64,000 bases of DNA, from the NCBI GenBank assembly GCA_036937835.1, contig CM072864.1, forward strand, positions 22,652,501-22,716,500, given 5' to 3'. The position numbers and the translations under genes were made by a program. The notes beneath the pieces were generated by a model that was not told the DNA's origin, made no database searches, and worked only from the letters and a program-made list of their open reading frames with translations. Below are positions 36,353 to 48,900 of the stretch, one piece after another. This stretch comes from Pampus argenteus. Taxonomy: Eukaryota > Chordata > Actinopteri > Scombriformes > Stromateidae. Position 1 is the stretch's first letter; each line of letters opens with the position of its first letter.

Positions 36353-37708
36353 TCAATCAAAACCATGTTTGCCATCAACAAGTAACTGGTTTCTAATGAT
36401 TAGGAGCAAAAAACTCACTTCTGAGAGCTTTCTGCAGCTTTTACTGTAACATTTGTAAAAAAAATAGCTATGTCTCATGCCAAAACTAACAACTACAATT
36501 TTTCTTAAACAAGGAGCAATATTTTCAATCAAAAGCATGTTTGCCATCAACAAGTAACTGATTTCTAATGATTAGGACCAAAAAACTCACTTCTGAGAGC
36601 TTTCTGCAGCTTTTACTGTAACATTTGTAAAAAATAGCTTTCTCTCAGGGTAAAACTGACAACTACAGTTTCTTAAACAAGGAGCAATATTTTCAATCAA
36701 AACCATGTTTGCCATCAACAAGTAACTGATTTCTAATGATTAGGACCAAAAAACTCACTTCTGAGAGCTTCCTGCAGCTTTTACTGTAACATTTGTAAAA
36801 ATAGCTTTCTCTCAGGCCAAAACTGACAACTACAGTTTTTCTTAAACAAGGAGCAATATTTTCAATCAAAACCATGTGTGCCATCAACAAGTAACTGATT
36901 TCTAATGATTAGGACCAAAAAACTCACTTCTGAGAGCTTCCTGCAGCTTTTACTGTAACATTTGTAAAAATAGCTTTCTCTCAGGCCAAAACTGACAACT
37001 ACAGTTTTTCTTAAACAAGGAGCAATATTTTCAATCAAAACCATGTTTGCCATCAACAAGTAACTGGTTTCTAATGATTAGGAGCAAAAAACTCACTTCT
37101 GAGAGCTTTCTGCAGCTTTTACTGTAACATTTGTAAAAAAAATAGCTATGTCTCATGCCAAAACTAACAACTACAATTTTTCTTAAACAAGGAGCAATAT
37201 TTTCAATCAAAAGCATGTTTGCCATCAACAAGTAACTGATTTCTAATGATTAGGACCAAAAAACTCACTTCTGAGAGCTTTCTGCAGCTTTTACTGTAAC
37301 ATTTGTAAAAAATAGCTTTCTCTCAGGGTAAAACTGACAACTACAGTTTCTTAAACAAGGAGCAATATTTTCAATCAAAACCATGTTTGCCATCAACAAG
37401 TAACTGATTTCTAATGATTAGGACCAAAAAACTCACTTCTGAGAGCTTCCTGCAGCTTTTACTGTAACATTTGTAAAAATAGCTTTCTCTCAGGCCAAAA
37501 CTGACAACTACAGTTTTTCTTAAACAAGGAGCAATATTTTCAATCAAAACCATGTGTGCCATCAACAAGTAACTGATTTCTAATGATTAGGACCAAAAAA
37601 CTCACTTCTGAGAGCTTCCTGCAGCTTTTACTGTAACATTTGTAAAAATAGCTTTCTCTCAGGCCAAAACTGACAACTACAGTTTTTCTCAAACAAGGAG
37701 CAATATTT
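36353..37708 (-). repeat. 678-bp four-unit tandem duplication
   Basis: 36353-37030 and 37031-37708 match at an offset of 678 bp. The private variant GCTATGTCTCATGCC occurs in both (near 36468 and 37146), while related units elsewhere read GCTTTGTCTCATGCC. The second copy drifts at its right end, with TTTTCTCAAACAAGG in place of TTTTCTTAAACAAGG near 37685. Cassette 1 has only one copy of this segment, so the duplication is local and recent. Confidence 0.85.
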
Positions 37709-38419
37709 TCAATCAAAACCATGTTTGCCATCAACAAGTAACTGATTTCTAATGATTAGGACCAAAAAACTCACTTCTGAGAGCTTCCTGCAGCTTTTAC
37801 TGTAACATTTGTTAAAAAATAGCTTTCTCTGGGCAAGAGAAGGCCAACACTGACAACTACAGTTTTTCTTAAACAAGGAGCAATATTTTCAATCAAAACC
37901 ATGTTTGCCATCAACAAGTAACTGATTTCTAATGATTAGGACCAAAAAACTCACTTCTGAGAGCTTCCTGCAGCTTTTACTGTAACATTTGTAAAAATAG
38001 CTTTCTCTGCGCGAGAGAAGGCCAGAACTGACAACTACAGTTTTTCTTAAACAAGGAGCAATATTTTCAATCAAAACCATGTTTGCCATCAACAAGTAAC
38101 TCATTTCTAATGATTAGGACCAAAAAACTCACTTCTGAGAGCTTCCTGCAGCTTTTACTGTAACATTAGTAAAAATAGCTTTCTCTCAGGCCAAAACTGA
38201 CAACTACAGTTTTTCTTAAACAAGGAGCAATGTTTTCAATCAAAACTATGTTTGCCATCAACAAGTAACTGATTTCTAATGATTAGGACCAAAAAACTCA
38301 CTTCTGAGAGCTTCCTGCAGCTTTTACTGTAACATTTGTAAAAATAGCTTTCTCTCAGGCCAAAACTGACAACTACAGTTTTTCTTAAACAAGGAGCAAT
38401 GTTTTCAATCAAAACTATG

Positions 38420-41400
38420 TTTGCCATCAACAAGTAACTGATTTCTAATGATTAGGACCAAAAAACTCACTTCTGAGAGCTTCCTGCAGCTTTTACTGTA
38501 ACATTTGTAAAAATAGCTTTGTCTCAGGCCAAAACTGACAACTACAGTTTTTCTTAAACAAGGAGCAATATTTTCAATCAAAACCATGTTTGCCATCAAC
38601 AAGTAACTGATTTCTAATGATTAGGAGCAAAAAACTAACTTCTGAGAGCTTTCTGCATCTTTTACTGTAACATTTGTAAAAATAGCTTTCTCTCAGGGCA
38701 AAACTGACAACTACAGTTTCTTAAACAAGGAGCAATATATTCAATCAAAACCATGTTTGCCATCAACAAGTAACTGATTTCTAATGATTAGGACCAAAAA
38801 ACTCACTTCTGAGAGCTTCCTGCAGCTTTTACTGTAACATTTGTAAAAATAGCTTTCTCTGCGCGAGAGAAGGCCAGAACTGACAACTACAGTTTTTCTT
38901 AAACAAGGAGCAATATTTTCAATCAAAACCATGTTTGCCATCAACAAGTAACTCATTTCTAATGATTAGGACCAAAAAACTCACTTCTGAGAGCTTCCTG
39001 CAGCTTTTACTGTAACATTAGTAAAAATAGCTTTCTCTCAGGCCAAAACTGACAACTACAATTTTTCTTAAACAAGGAGCAATATTTTCAATCAAAACCA
39101 TGTTTACCATCAACAAGTAACCGATTTCTAATGATTAGGACCAAAAAACTCACTTCTGAGAGCTTCCTGCAGCTTTTACTGTAACATTTGTAAAAATAGC
39201 TTTCTCTCAGGCCAAAACTGACAACTACAGTTTTTCTTAAACAAGGAGCAATGTTTTCAATCAAAACTATGTTTGCCATCAACAAGTAACTGATTTCTAA
39301 TGAATAGGACCAAAAAACTCACTTCTGAGAGCTTCCTGCAGCTTTTACTGTAACATTTGTAAAAATAGCTTTCTCTCAGGCCAAAACTGACAACTACAGT
39401 TTTTCTTAAACAAGGAGCAATGTTTTCAATCAAAACTATGTTTGCCATCAACAAGTAACTGATTTCTAATGATTAGGACCAAAAAACTCACTTCTGAGAG
39501 CTTCCTGCAGCTTTTACTGTAACATTTGTAAAAATAGCTTTCTCTCAGGCCAAAACTGACAACTACAGTTTTTCTTAAACAAGGAGCAATATTTTCATTC
39601 AAAACCATGTTTGCCATCAACAAGTAACTGATTTCTAATGATTAGGACCAAAAAACTCACTTCTGAGAGCTTCCTGGAGCTTCTACTGTAACATTTGTAA
39701 AAAAAAAATAGCTTTGTCTCAGGCCAAAACTGACAACTACAGTTTTTCTTAAACAAGGAGCAATATTTTCAATCAAAACCATGTTTGCCATCAACAAGTA
39801 ACTGATTTCTAATGATTAGGACCAAAAAACTCACTTCTGAGAGCTTTCTGCAGCTTTTACTGTAACATTTGTAAAAATAGCTTTCTCTCAGGGCAAAACT
39901 GACAACTACAGTTTCTTAAACAAGGAGCAATATTTTCAATCAAAACCATGTTTGCCATCAACAAGTAACTGATTTCTAATGATTAGGACCAAAAAACTCA
40001 CTTCTGAGAGCTTCCTGCAGCTTTTACTGTAACATTTGTAAAAATAGCTTTCTCTGAGGCCAAAACTGACAACTACAGTTTTTCTTAAACAAGGAGCAAT
40101 ATTTTCAATCAAAACCATGTGTGCCATCAACAAGTAACTGATTTCTAATGATTAGGACCAAAAAACACACTTCTGAGAGCTTCCTGCAGCTTTTACTGTA
40201 ACATTTGTAAAAAATAGCTTTCTCTCAGGCCAAAACTGACAACTACAGTTTTTCTTAAACAAGGAGCAATATTTTCAATCAAAACCATGTTTGCCATCAA
40301 CAAGTAACTGATTTCTAATGATTAGGACCAAAAAACTCACTTCTGAGACCTTCCTGCAGCTTTTACTGTAACATTTGTAAAAATAGCTTTCTCTCAGGCC
40401 AAAACTGACAACTACAGTTTTTCTTAAACAAGGAGCAATATTTTCAATCAAAACCATGTTTGCCATCAACAAGTAACTGGTTTCTAATGATTAGGAGCAA
40501 AAAACTCACTTCTGAGAGCTTCCTGCAGCTTTTACTGTAACATTTGTAAAAAAATAGCTTTGTCTCATGCCAAAACTAACAACTACAATTTTTCTTAAAC
40601 AAGGAGCAATATTTTCAATCAAAAGCATGTTTGCCATCAACAAGTAACTGATTTCTAATGATTAGGACCAAAAAACTCACTTCTGAGAGCTTTCTGCAGC
40701 TTTTACTGTAACATTTGTAAAAAATAGCTTTCTCTCAGGGTAAAACTGACAACTACAGTTTCTTAAACAAGGAGCAATATTTTCAATCAAAACCATGTTT
40801 GCCATCAACAAGTAACTGATTTCTAATGATTAGGACCAAAAAACTCACTTCTGAGAGCTTCCTGCAGCTTTTACTGTAACATTTGTAAAAATAGCTTTCT
40901 CTCAGGCCAAAACTGACAACTACAGTTTTTCTTAAACAAGGAGCAATATTTTCAATCAAAACCATGTGTGCCATCAACAAGTAACTGATTTCTAATGATT
41001 AGGACCAAAAAACTCACTTCTGAGAGCTTCCTGCAGCTTTTACTGTAACATTTGTAAAAATAGCTTTCTCTCAGGCCAAAACTGACAACTACAGTTTTTC
41101 TCAAACAAGGAGCAATATTTTCAATCAAAACCATGTTTGCCATGAACAAGTAACTGATTTCTAATGATTAGGACCAAAAAACTCACTTCTGAGAGCTTCC
41201 TGCAGCTTTTACTGTAACATTTGTTAAAAAATAGCTTTCTCTGGGCAAGAGAAGGCCAACACTGACAACTACAGTTTTTCTTAAACAAGGAGCAATATTT
41301 TCAATCAAAACCATGTTTGCCATCAACAAGTAACTGATTTCTAATGATTAGGACCAAAAAACTCACTTCTGAGAGCTTCCTGCAGCTTTTACTGTAACAT

Positions 41401-44400
41401 TTGTAAAAATAGCTTTCTCTGCGCGAGAGAAGGCCAGAACTGACAACTACAGTTTTTCTTAAACAAGGAGCAATATTTTCAATCAAAACCATGTTTGCCA
41501 TCAACAAGTAACCGATTTCTAATGATTAGGACCAAAAAACTCACTTCTGAGAGCTTCCTGCAGCTTTTACTGTAACATTTGTAAAAATAGCTTTCTCTCA
41601 GGCCAAAACTGACAACTACAGTTTTTCTTAAACAAGGAGCAATGTTTTCAATCAAAACTATGTTTGCCATCAACAAGTAACTGATTTCTAATGATTAGGA
41701 CCAAAAAACTCACTTCTGAGAGCTTCCTGCAGCTTTTACTGTAACATTTGTAAAAATAGCTTTCTCTCAGGCCAAAACTGACAACTACAGTTTTTCTTAA
41801 ACAAGGAGCAATATTTTCAATCAAAACCATGTTTGCCATCAACAAGTAACTGATTTCTAATGATTAGGACCAAAAAACTCACTTCTGAGAGCTTCCTGCA
41901 GCTTTTACTGTAACATTTGTAAAAATAGCTTTGTCTGGGCGAGAGAAGGCCAAAACTGACAACTACAGTTTTTCTTAAACAAGGAGCAATATTTTCAATC
42001 AAAACCATGTTTGCCATCAACAAGTAACTGATTTTGAATGATTAGGACCAAAAAACTCACTTCTGAGAGCTTCCTGCAGCTTTTACTGTAACATTTGTAA
42101 AAATAGCTTTGTCTGGGCGAGAGAAGGCCAAAACTGACAACTACAGTTTTTCTTAAACAAGGAGCAATATTTTCAATCAAAACCATGTTTGCAATCAACA
42201 AGTAACTGATTTCTAATGATTAGGACCAAAAAACTCACTTCTGAGAGCTTCCTGCAGCTTTTACTGTAACATTTGTAAAAATAGCTTTCTCTCAGGCCAA
42301 AACTGACAACTACAGTTTTTCTCAAACAAGGAGCAATATTTTCAATCAAAACCATGTTTGCCATGAACAAGTAACTGATTTCTAATGATTAGGACCAAAA
42401 AACTCACTCCTGAGAGCTTCCTGCAGCTTTTACTGTAATATTTGTTAAAAAATAGCTTTCTCTGGGCAAGAGAAGGCCAACACTGACAACTACAGTTTTT
42501 CTTAAACAAGGAGCAATATTTTCAATCAAAACCATGTTTGCCATCAACAAGTAACTGATTTCTAATGATTAGGACCAAAAAACTCACTTCTGAGAGCTTC
42601 CTGCAGCTTTTACTGTAACATTTGTAAAAATAGCTTTCTCTCAGGCCAAAACTGACAACTACAATTTTTCTTAAACAAGGAGCAATATTTTCATTAAAAA
42701 CCATGTTTACCATCAACAAGTAACCGATTTCTAATGATTAGGACCAAAAAACTCACTTCTGAGAGCTTCCTGCAGCTTTTACTGTAACATTTGTAAAAAT
42801 AGCTTTCTCTCAGGCCAAAACTGACAACTACAGTTTTTCTTAAACAAGGAGCAATGTTTTCAATCAAAACTATCTTTGCCATCAACAAGTAACTGATTTC
42901 TAATGATTAGGACCAAAAAACTCACTTCTGAGAGCTTCCTGCAGCTTTTACTGTAACATTTGTAAAAATAGCTTTGTCTCAGGCCAAAACTGACAACTAC
43001 AGTTTTTCTTAAACAAGGAGCAATATTTTCAATCAAAACCATGTTTGCCATCAACAAGTAACTGATTTCTAATGATTAGGAGCAAAAAACTCACTTCTGA
43101 GAGCTTCCTGCAGCTTTTACTGTAACATTTGTAAAAATAGCTTTCTCTCAGGCCAAAACTGACAACTACAGTTTTTCTTAAAGAAGGAGCAATATTTTCA
43201 ATCAAAACCATGTTTGCCATCAACAAGTAACTGATTTCTAATGATTAGGACCAAAAAAACTCACTTCTGAGAGCTTCCTGCAGCTTTTACTGTAACATTT
43301 GTAAAAATAGCTTTGTCTGGGCGAGAGAAGGCCAAAACTGACAACTACAGTTTTTCTTAAACAAGGAGCAATATTTTCAATCAAAACCATGTTTGCCATC
43401 AACAAGTAACTGATTTCTAATGATTAGGACCAAAAAACTCACTTCTGAGATTTTCCTGCAGCTTTTACTGTAACATTTGTAAAAATAGCTTTCTCTCAGG
43501 CCAAAACTGACAACTACAGTTTTTCTTAAACAAGGAGCAATATTTTCAATCAAAACCATGTTTGCCATCAACAAGTAACTGATTTTGAATGATTAGGACC
43601 AAAAAACTCACTTCTGAGAGCTTCCTGCAGCTTTTACTGTAACATTTGTTAAAAAATAGCTTTCTCTGGGCAAGAGAAGGCCAACACTGACAACTACAGT
43701 TTTTCTTAAACAAGGAGCAATATTTTCAATCAAAACCATGTTTGCCATCAACAAGTAACTGATTTCTAATGATTAGGACCAAAAAACTCACTTCTGAGAT
43801 TTTCCTGCAGCTTTTACTGTAACATTTGTAAAAATAGCTTTCTCTCAGGCCAAAACTGACAACTACAGTTTTTCTTAAACAAGGAGCAATATTTTCAATC
43901 AAAACCATGTTTGCCATCAACAAGTAACTGATTTCTAATGATTAGGACCAAAAAACTCACTTCTGAGAGCTTCCTGCAGCTTTTACTGTAACATTTGTAA
44001 AAATAGCTTTCTCTCAGGCCAAAACTGACAACTACAGTTTTTCTCAAACAAGGAGCAATATTTTCAATCAAAACCATGTTTGCCATCAACAAGTAACTGA
44101 TTTCTAATGATTAGGACCAAAAAACTCACTTCTGAGAGCTTCCTGCAGCTTTTACTGTAACATTTGTAAAAATTGCTTTCTCTGAGGCCAAAACTGACAA
44201 CTACAGTTTTTCTTGAACAAGGAGCAATATTTTCAATCAAAACCATGTTTGCCATCAACAAGTAACTGATTTCTAATGATTAGGACCAAAAAACTCACTT
44301 CTGAGAGCTTCCTGCAGCTTTTACTGTAACATTTGTAAAAATACCTTTGTCTGGGCGAGAGAAGGCCAAAACTGACAACTACAGTTTTTCTTAAACAAGG

Positions 44401-45975
44401 AGCAATATTTTCAATCAAAACCATGTTTGCCATCAACAAGTAACTGATTTCTAATGATTAGGACCAAAAAACTCACTTCTGAGAGCTTCCTGCAGCTTTT
44501 ACTGTAACATTTGTAAAAATAGCTTTGTCTGGGCGAGAGAAGGCCAAAACTGACAACTACAGTTTTTCTTAAACAAGGAGCAATATTTTCAATCAAAACC
44601 ATGTTTGCCATCAACAAGTAACTGATTTTGAATGATTAGGACCAAAAAACTCACTTCTGAGAGCTTCCTGCAGCTTTTACTGTAACATTTGTAAAAAATA
44701 GCTTTCTCTGAGCGAGAGAAGGCCAAAACTGACAACTACAGTTTTTCTTAAACAAGGAGCAATATTTTCAATCAAAACCATGTTTGCCATCAACAAGTAA
44801 CTCATTTCTAATGATTAGGACCAAAAAACTCACTTCTGAGAGCTTCCTGCAGCTTTTACTGTAACATTAGTAAAAATAGCTTTCTCTCAGGCCAAAACTG
44901 ACAATTACAATTTTTCTTAAACAAGGAGCAATATTTTCAATCAAAACCATGTTTACCATCAACAAGTAACTGATTTCTAATGATTAGGACCAAAAAACTC
45001 ACTTCTGAGAGCTTCCTGCAGCTTTTACTGTAACATTTGTAAAAATTGCTTTCTCTGAGGCCAAAACTGACAACTACAGTTTTTCTTAAACAAGGAGCAA
45101 TATTTTCAATCAAAACCATGTTTGCCATCAACAAGTAACTGATTTCTAATGATTAGGAGCAAAAAAACTCACTTCTGAGAGCTTCCTGCAGCTTTTACTG
45201 TAACATTTGTAAAAATAGCTTTCACTCAGGCCAAAACTGACAACTACAGTTTTTCTTAAACAAGGAGCAATGTTTTCAATCAAAACTATGTTTGCCATCA
45301 ACAAGTAACTGATTTCTAATGATTAGGAGCAAAAAACTCACTTCTGAGAGCTTCCTGCAGCTTTTACTGTAACATTTGTAAAAATTGCTTTCTCTGAGGC
45401 CAAAACTGACAACTACAGTTTTTCTTAAACAAGGAGCAATATTTTCAATCAAAACCATGTTTGCCATCAACAAGTAACTGATTTCTAATGATTAGGACCA
45501 AAAAACTCACTTCTGAGAGCTTCCTGCAGCTTTTACTGTAACATTTGTAAAAATTGCTTTCTCTGAGGCCAAAACTGACAACTACAGTTTTTCTTAAACA
45601 AGGAGCAATATTTTCAATCAAAACCATGTTTGCCATCAACAAGTAACTGATTTCTAATGATTAGGACCAAAAAACTCACTTCTGAGAGCTTCCTGCAGCT
45701 TTTACTGTAACATTTGTAAAAATAGCTTTCTCTCAGGCCAAAACTGACAACTACAGTTTTTCTTAAAGAAGGAGCAATATTTTCAATCAAAACCATGTTT
45801 GCCATCAACAAGTAACTGATTTCTAATGATTAGGACCAAAAAACTCACTTCTGAGAGCTTCCTGGAGCTTTTACTGTAACATTTGTAAAAAAAAATAGCT
45901 TTGTCTCAGGCCAAAACTGACAACTACAGTTTTTCTTAAACAAGGAGCAATATTTTCAATCAAAACCATGTTTGC
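38420..45975 (-). repeat. 7551-bp tandem segmental duplication, first copy (cassette 3)
   Basis: From about 38420 to 43410 this copy matches 45971-50961 at a constant 7551-bp offset. Private variants are shared: ATATATTCAATC (38734/46285), AATGAATAGGACC (39300/46851), AAAAACACACTTC (40162/47713), CTCACTCCTGAG (42411/49962), CTGTAATATTTG (42434/49985), TTCATTAAAAACC (42691/50242), CTATCTTTGCC (42871/50422) and an extra A at 43250/50801. From about 43580 to 44600 the match continues at offset 7899. Confidence 0.88.
44233..45811 (-). repeat. Block matching 59685-61431
   Basis: The rare variant AAATACCTTTGTCTGGG occurs at about 44339 and 59791, an offset of 15452 bp. Units from 44233 to about 45134 match at that offset. 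CTCTGAGCGAGAG with ACAATTACAATTTTTC is shared as well (about 44709-44910 and 60161-60362). The following units match at offset 15620, because the right-hand block has one more unit (the CAATAGGTAAC one). This links the end of cassette 3 to the last part of the window. Confidence 0.82.
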
Positions 45976-48900
45976 CATCAACAAGTAACTGATTTCTAAT
46001 GATTAGGACCAAAAAACTCACTTCTGAGAGCTTCCTGCAGCTTTTACTGTAACATTTGTAAAAATAGCTTTGTCTCAGGCCAAAACTGACAACTACAGTT
46101 TTTCTTAAACAAGGAGCAATATTTTCAATCAAAACCATGTTTGCCATCAACAAGTAACTGATTTCTAATGATTAGGAGCAAAAAACTAACTTCTGAGAGC
46201 TTTCTGCATCTTTTACTGTAACATTTGTAAAAATAGCTTTCTCTCAGGGCAAAACTGACAACTACAGTTTCTTAAACAAGGAGCAATATATTCAATCAAA
46301 ACCATGTTTGCCATCAACAAGTAACTGATTTCTAATGATTAGGACCAAAAAACTCACTTCTGAGAGCTTCCTGCAGCTTTTACTGTAACATTTGTAAAAA
46401 TAGCTTTCTCTGCGCGAGAGAAGGCCAGAACTGACAACTACAGTTTTTCTTAAACAAGGAGCAATATTTTCAATCAAAACCATGTTTGCCATCAACAAGT
46501 AACTCATTTCTAATGATTAGGACCAAAAAACTCACTTCTGAGAGCTTCCTGCAGCTTTTACTGTAACATTAGTAAAAATAGCTTTCTCTCAGGCCAAAAC
46601 TGACAACTACAATTTTTCTTAAACAAGGAGCAATATTTTCAATCAAAACCATGTTTACCATCAACAAGTAACCGATTTCTAATGATTAGGACCAAAAAAC
46701 TCACTTCTGAGAGCTTCCTGCAGCTTTTACTGTAACATTTGTAAAAATAGCTTTCTCTCAGGCCAAAACTGACAACTACAGTTTTTCTTAAACAAGGAGC
46801 AATGTTTTCAATCAAAACTATGTTTGCCATCAACAAGTAACTGATTTCTAATGAATAGGACCAAAAAACTCACTTCTGAGAGCTTCCTGCAGCTTTTACT
46901 GTAACATTTGTAAAAATAGCTTTCTCTCAGGCCAAAACTGACAACTACAGTTTTTCTTAAACAAGGAGCAATGTTTTCAATCAAAACTATGTTTGCCATC
47001 AACAAGTAACTGATTTCTAATGATTAGGACCAAAAAACTCACTTCTGAGAGCTTCCTGCAGCTTTTACTGTAACATTTGTAAAAATAGCTTTCTCTCAGG
47101 CCAAAACTGACAACTACAGTTTTTCTTAAACAAGGAGCAATATTTTCATTCAAAACCATGTTTGCCATCAACAAGTAACTGATTTCTAATGATTAGGACC
47201 AAAAAACTCACTTCTGAGAGCTTCCTGGAGCTTCTACTGTAACATTTGTAAAAAAAAAATAGCTTTGTCTCAGGCCAAAACTGACAACTACAGTTTTTCT
47301 TAAACAAGGAGCAATATTTTCAATCAAAACCATGTTTGCCATCAACAAGTAACTGATTTCTAATGATTAGGACCAAAAAACTCACTTCTGAGAGCTTTCT
47401 GCAGCTTTTACTGTAACATTTGTAAAAATAGCTTTCTCTCAGGGCAAAACTGACAACTACAGTTTCTTAAACAAGGAGCAATATTTTCAATCAAAACCAT
47501 GTTTGCCATCAACAAGTAACTGATTTCTAATGATTAGGACCAAAAAACTCACTTCTGAGAGCTTCCTGCAGCTTTTACTGTAACATTTGTAAAAATAGCT
47601 TTCTCTGAGGCCAAAACTGACAACTACAGTTTTTCTTAAACAAGGAGCAATATTTTCAATCAAAACCATGTGTGCCATCAACAAGTAACTGATTTCTAAT
47701 GATTAGGACCAAAAAACACACTTCTGAGAGCTTCCTGCAGCTTTTACTGTAACATTTGTAAAAAATAGCTTTCTCTCAGGCCAAAACTGACAACTACAGT
47801 TTTTCTTAAACAAGGAGCAATATTTTCAATCAAAACCATGTTTGCCATCAACAAGTAACTGATTTCTAATGATTAGGACCAAAAAACTCACTTCTGAGAC
47901 CTTCCTGCAGCTTTTACTGTAACATTTGTAAAAATAGCTTTCTCTCAGGCCAAAACTGACAACTACAGTTTTTCTTAAACAAGGAGCAATATTTTCAATC
48001 AAAACCATGTTTGCCATCAACAAGTAACTGGTTTCTAATGATTAGGAGCAAAAAACTCACTTCTGAGAGCTTCCTGCAGCTTTTACTGTAACATTTGTAA
48101 AAAAATAGCTTTGTCTCATGCCAAAACTAACAACTACAATTTTTCTTAAACAAGGAGCAATATTTTCAATCAAAAGCATGTTTGCCATCAACAAGTAACT
48201 GATTTCTAATGATTAGGACCAAAAAACTCACTTCTGAGAGCTTTCTGCAGCTTTTACTGTAACATTTGTAAAAAATAGCTTTCTCTCAGGGTAAAACTGA
48301 CAACTACAGTTTCTTAAACAAGGAGCAATATTTTCAATCAAAACCATGTTTGCCATCAACAAGTAACTGATTTCTAATGATTAGGACCAAAAAACTCACT
48401 TCTGAGAGCTTCCTGCAGCTTTTACTGTAACATTTGTAAAAATAGCTTTCTCTCAGGCCAAAACTGACAACTACAGTTTTTCTTAAACAAGGAGCAATAT
48501 TTTCAATCAAAACCATGTGTGCCATCAACAAGTAACTGATTTCTAATGATTAGGACCAAAAAACTCACTTCTGAGAGCTTCCTGCAGCTTTTACTGTAAC
48601 ATTTGTAAAAATAGCTTTCTCTCAGGCCAAAACTGACAACTACAGTTTTTCTCAAACAAGGAGCAATATTTTCAATCAAAACCATGTTTGCCATGAACAA
48701 GTAACTGATTTCTAATGATTAGGACCAAAAAACTCACTTCTGAGAGCTTCCTGCAGCTTTTACTGTAACATTTGTTAAAAAATAGCTTTCTCTGGGCAAG
48801 AGAAGGCCAACACTGACAACTACAGTTTTTCTTAAACAAGGAGCAATATTTTCAATCAAAACCATGTTTGCCATCAACAAGTAACTGATTTCTAATGATT

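Larger units (their letters stand above)
28607..38740 (-). repeat. Cassette 2 (10134 bp to next cassette start)
   Basis: This copy of the cassette is about 2.2 kb shorter than cassette 1. It has one copy of the 1359-bp block and one of the 1700-bp block where cassette 1 has two of each, and it gains a 678-bp duplication. The end of cassette 1 (about 26897-28606) matches 37031-38740 at an offset of 10134 bp. Just before each of 28607, 38741 and 46292 lies the same unit with CTAACTTCTGAGAG, TGCATC and AGGGCAAAACTG. This works as a cassette boundary marker. Confidence 0.84.
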
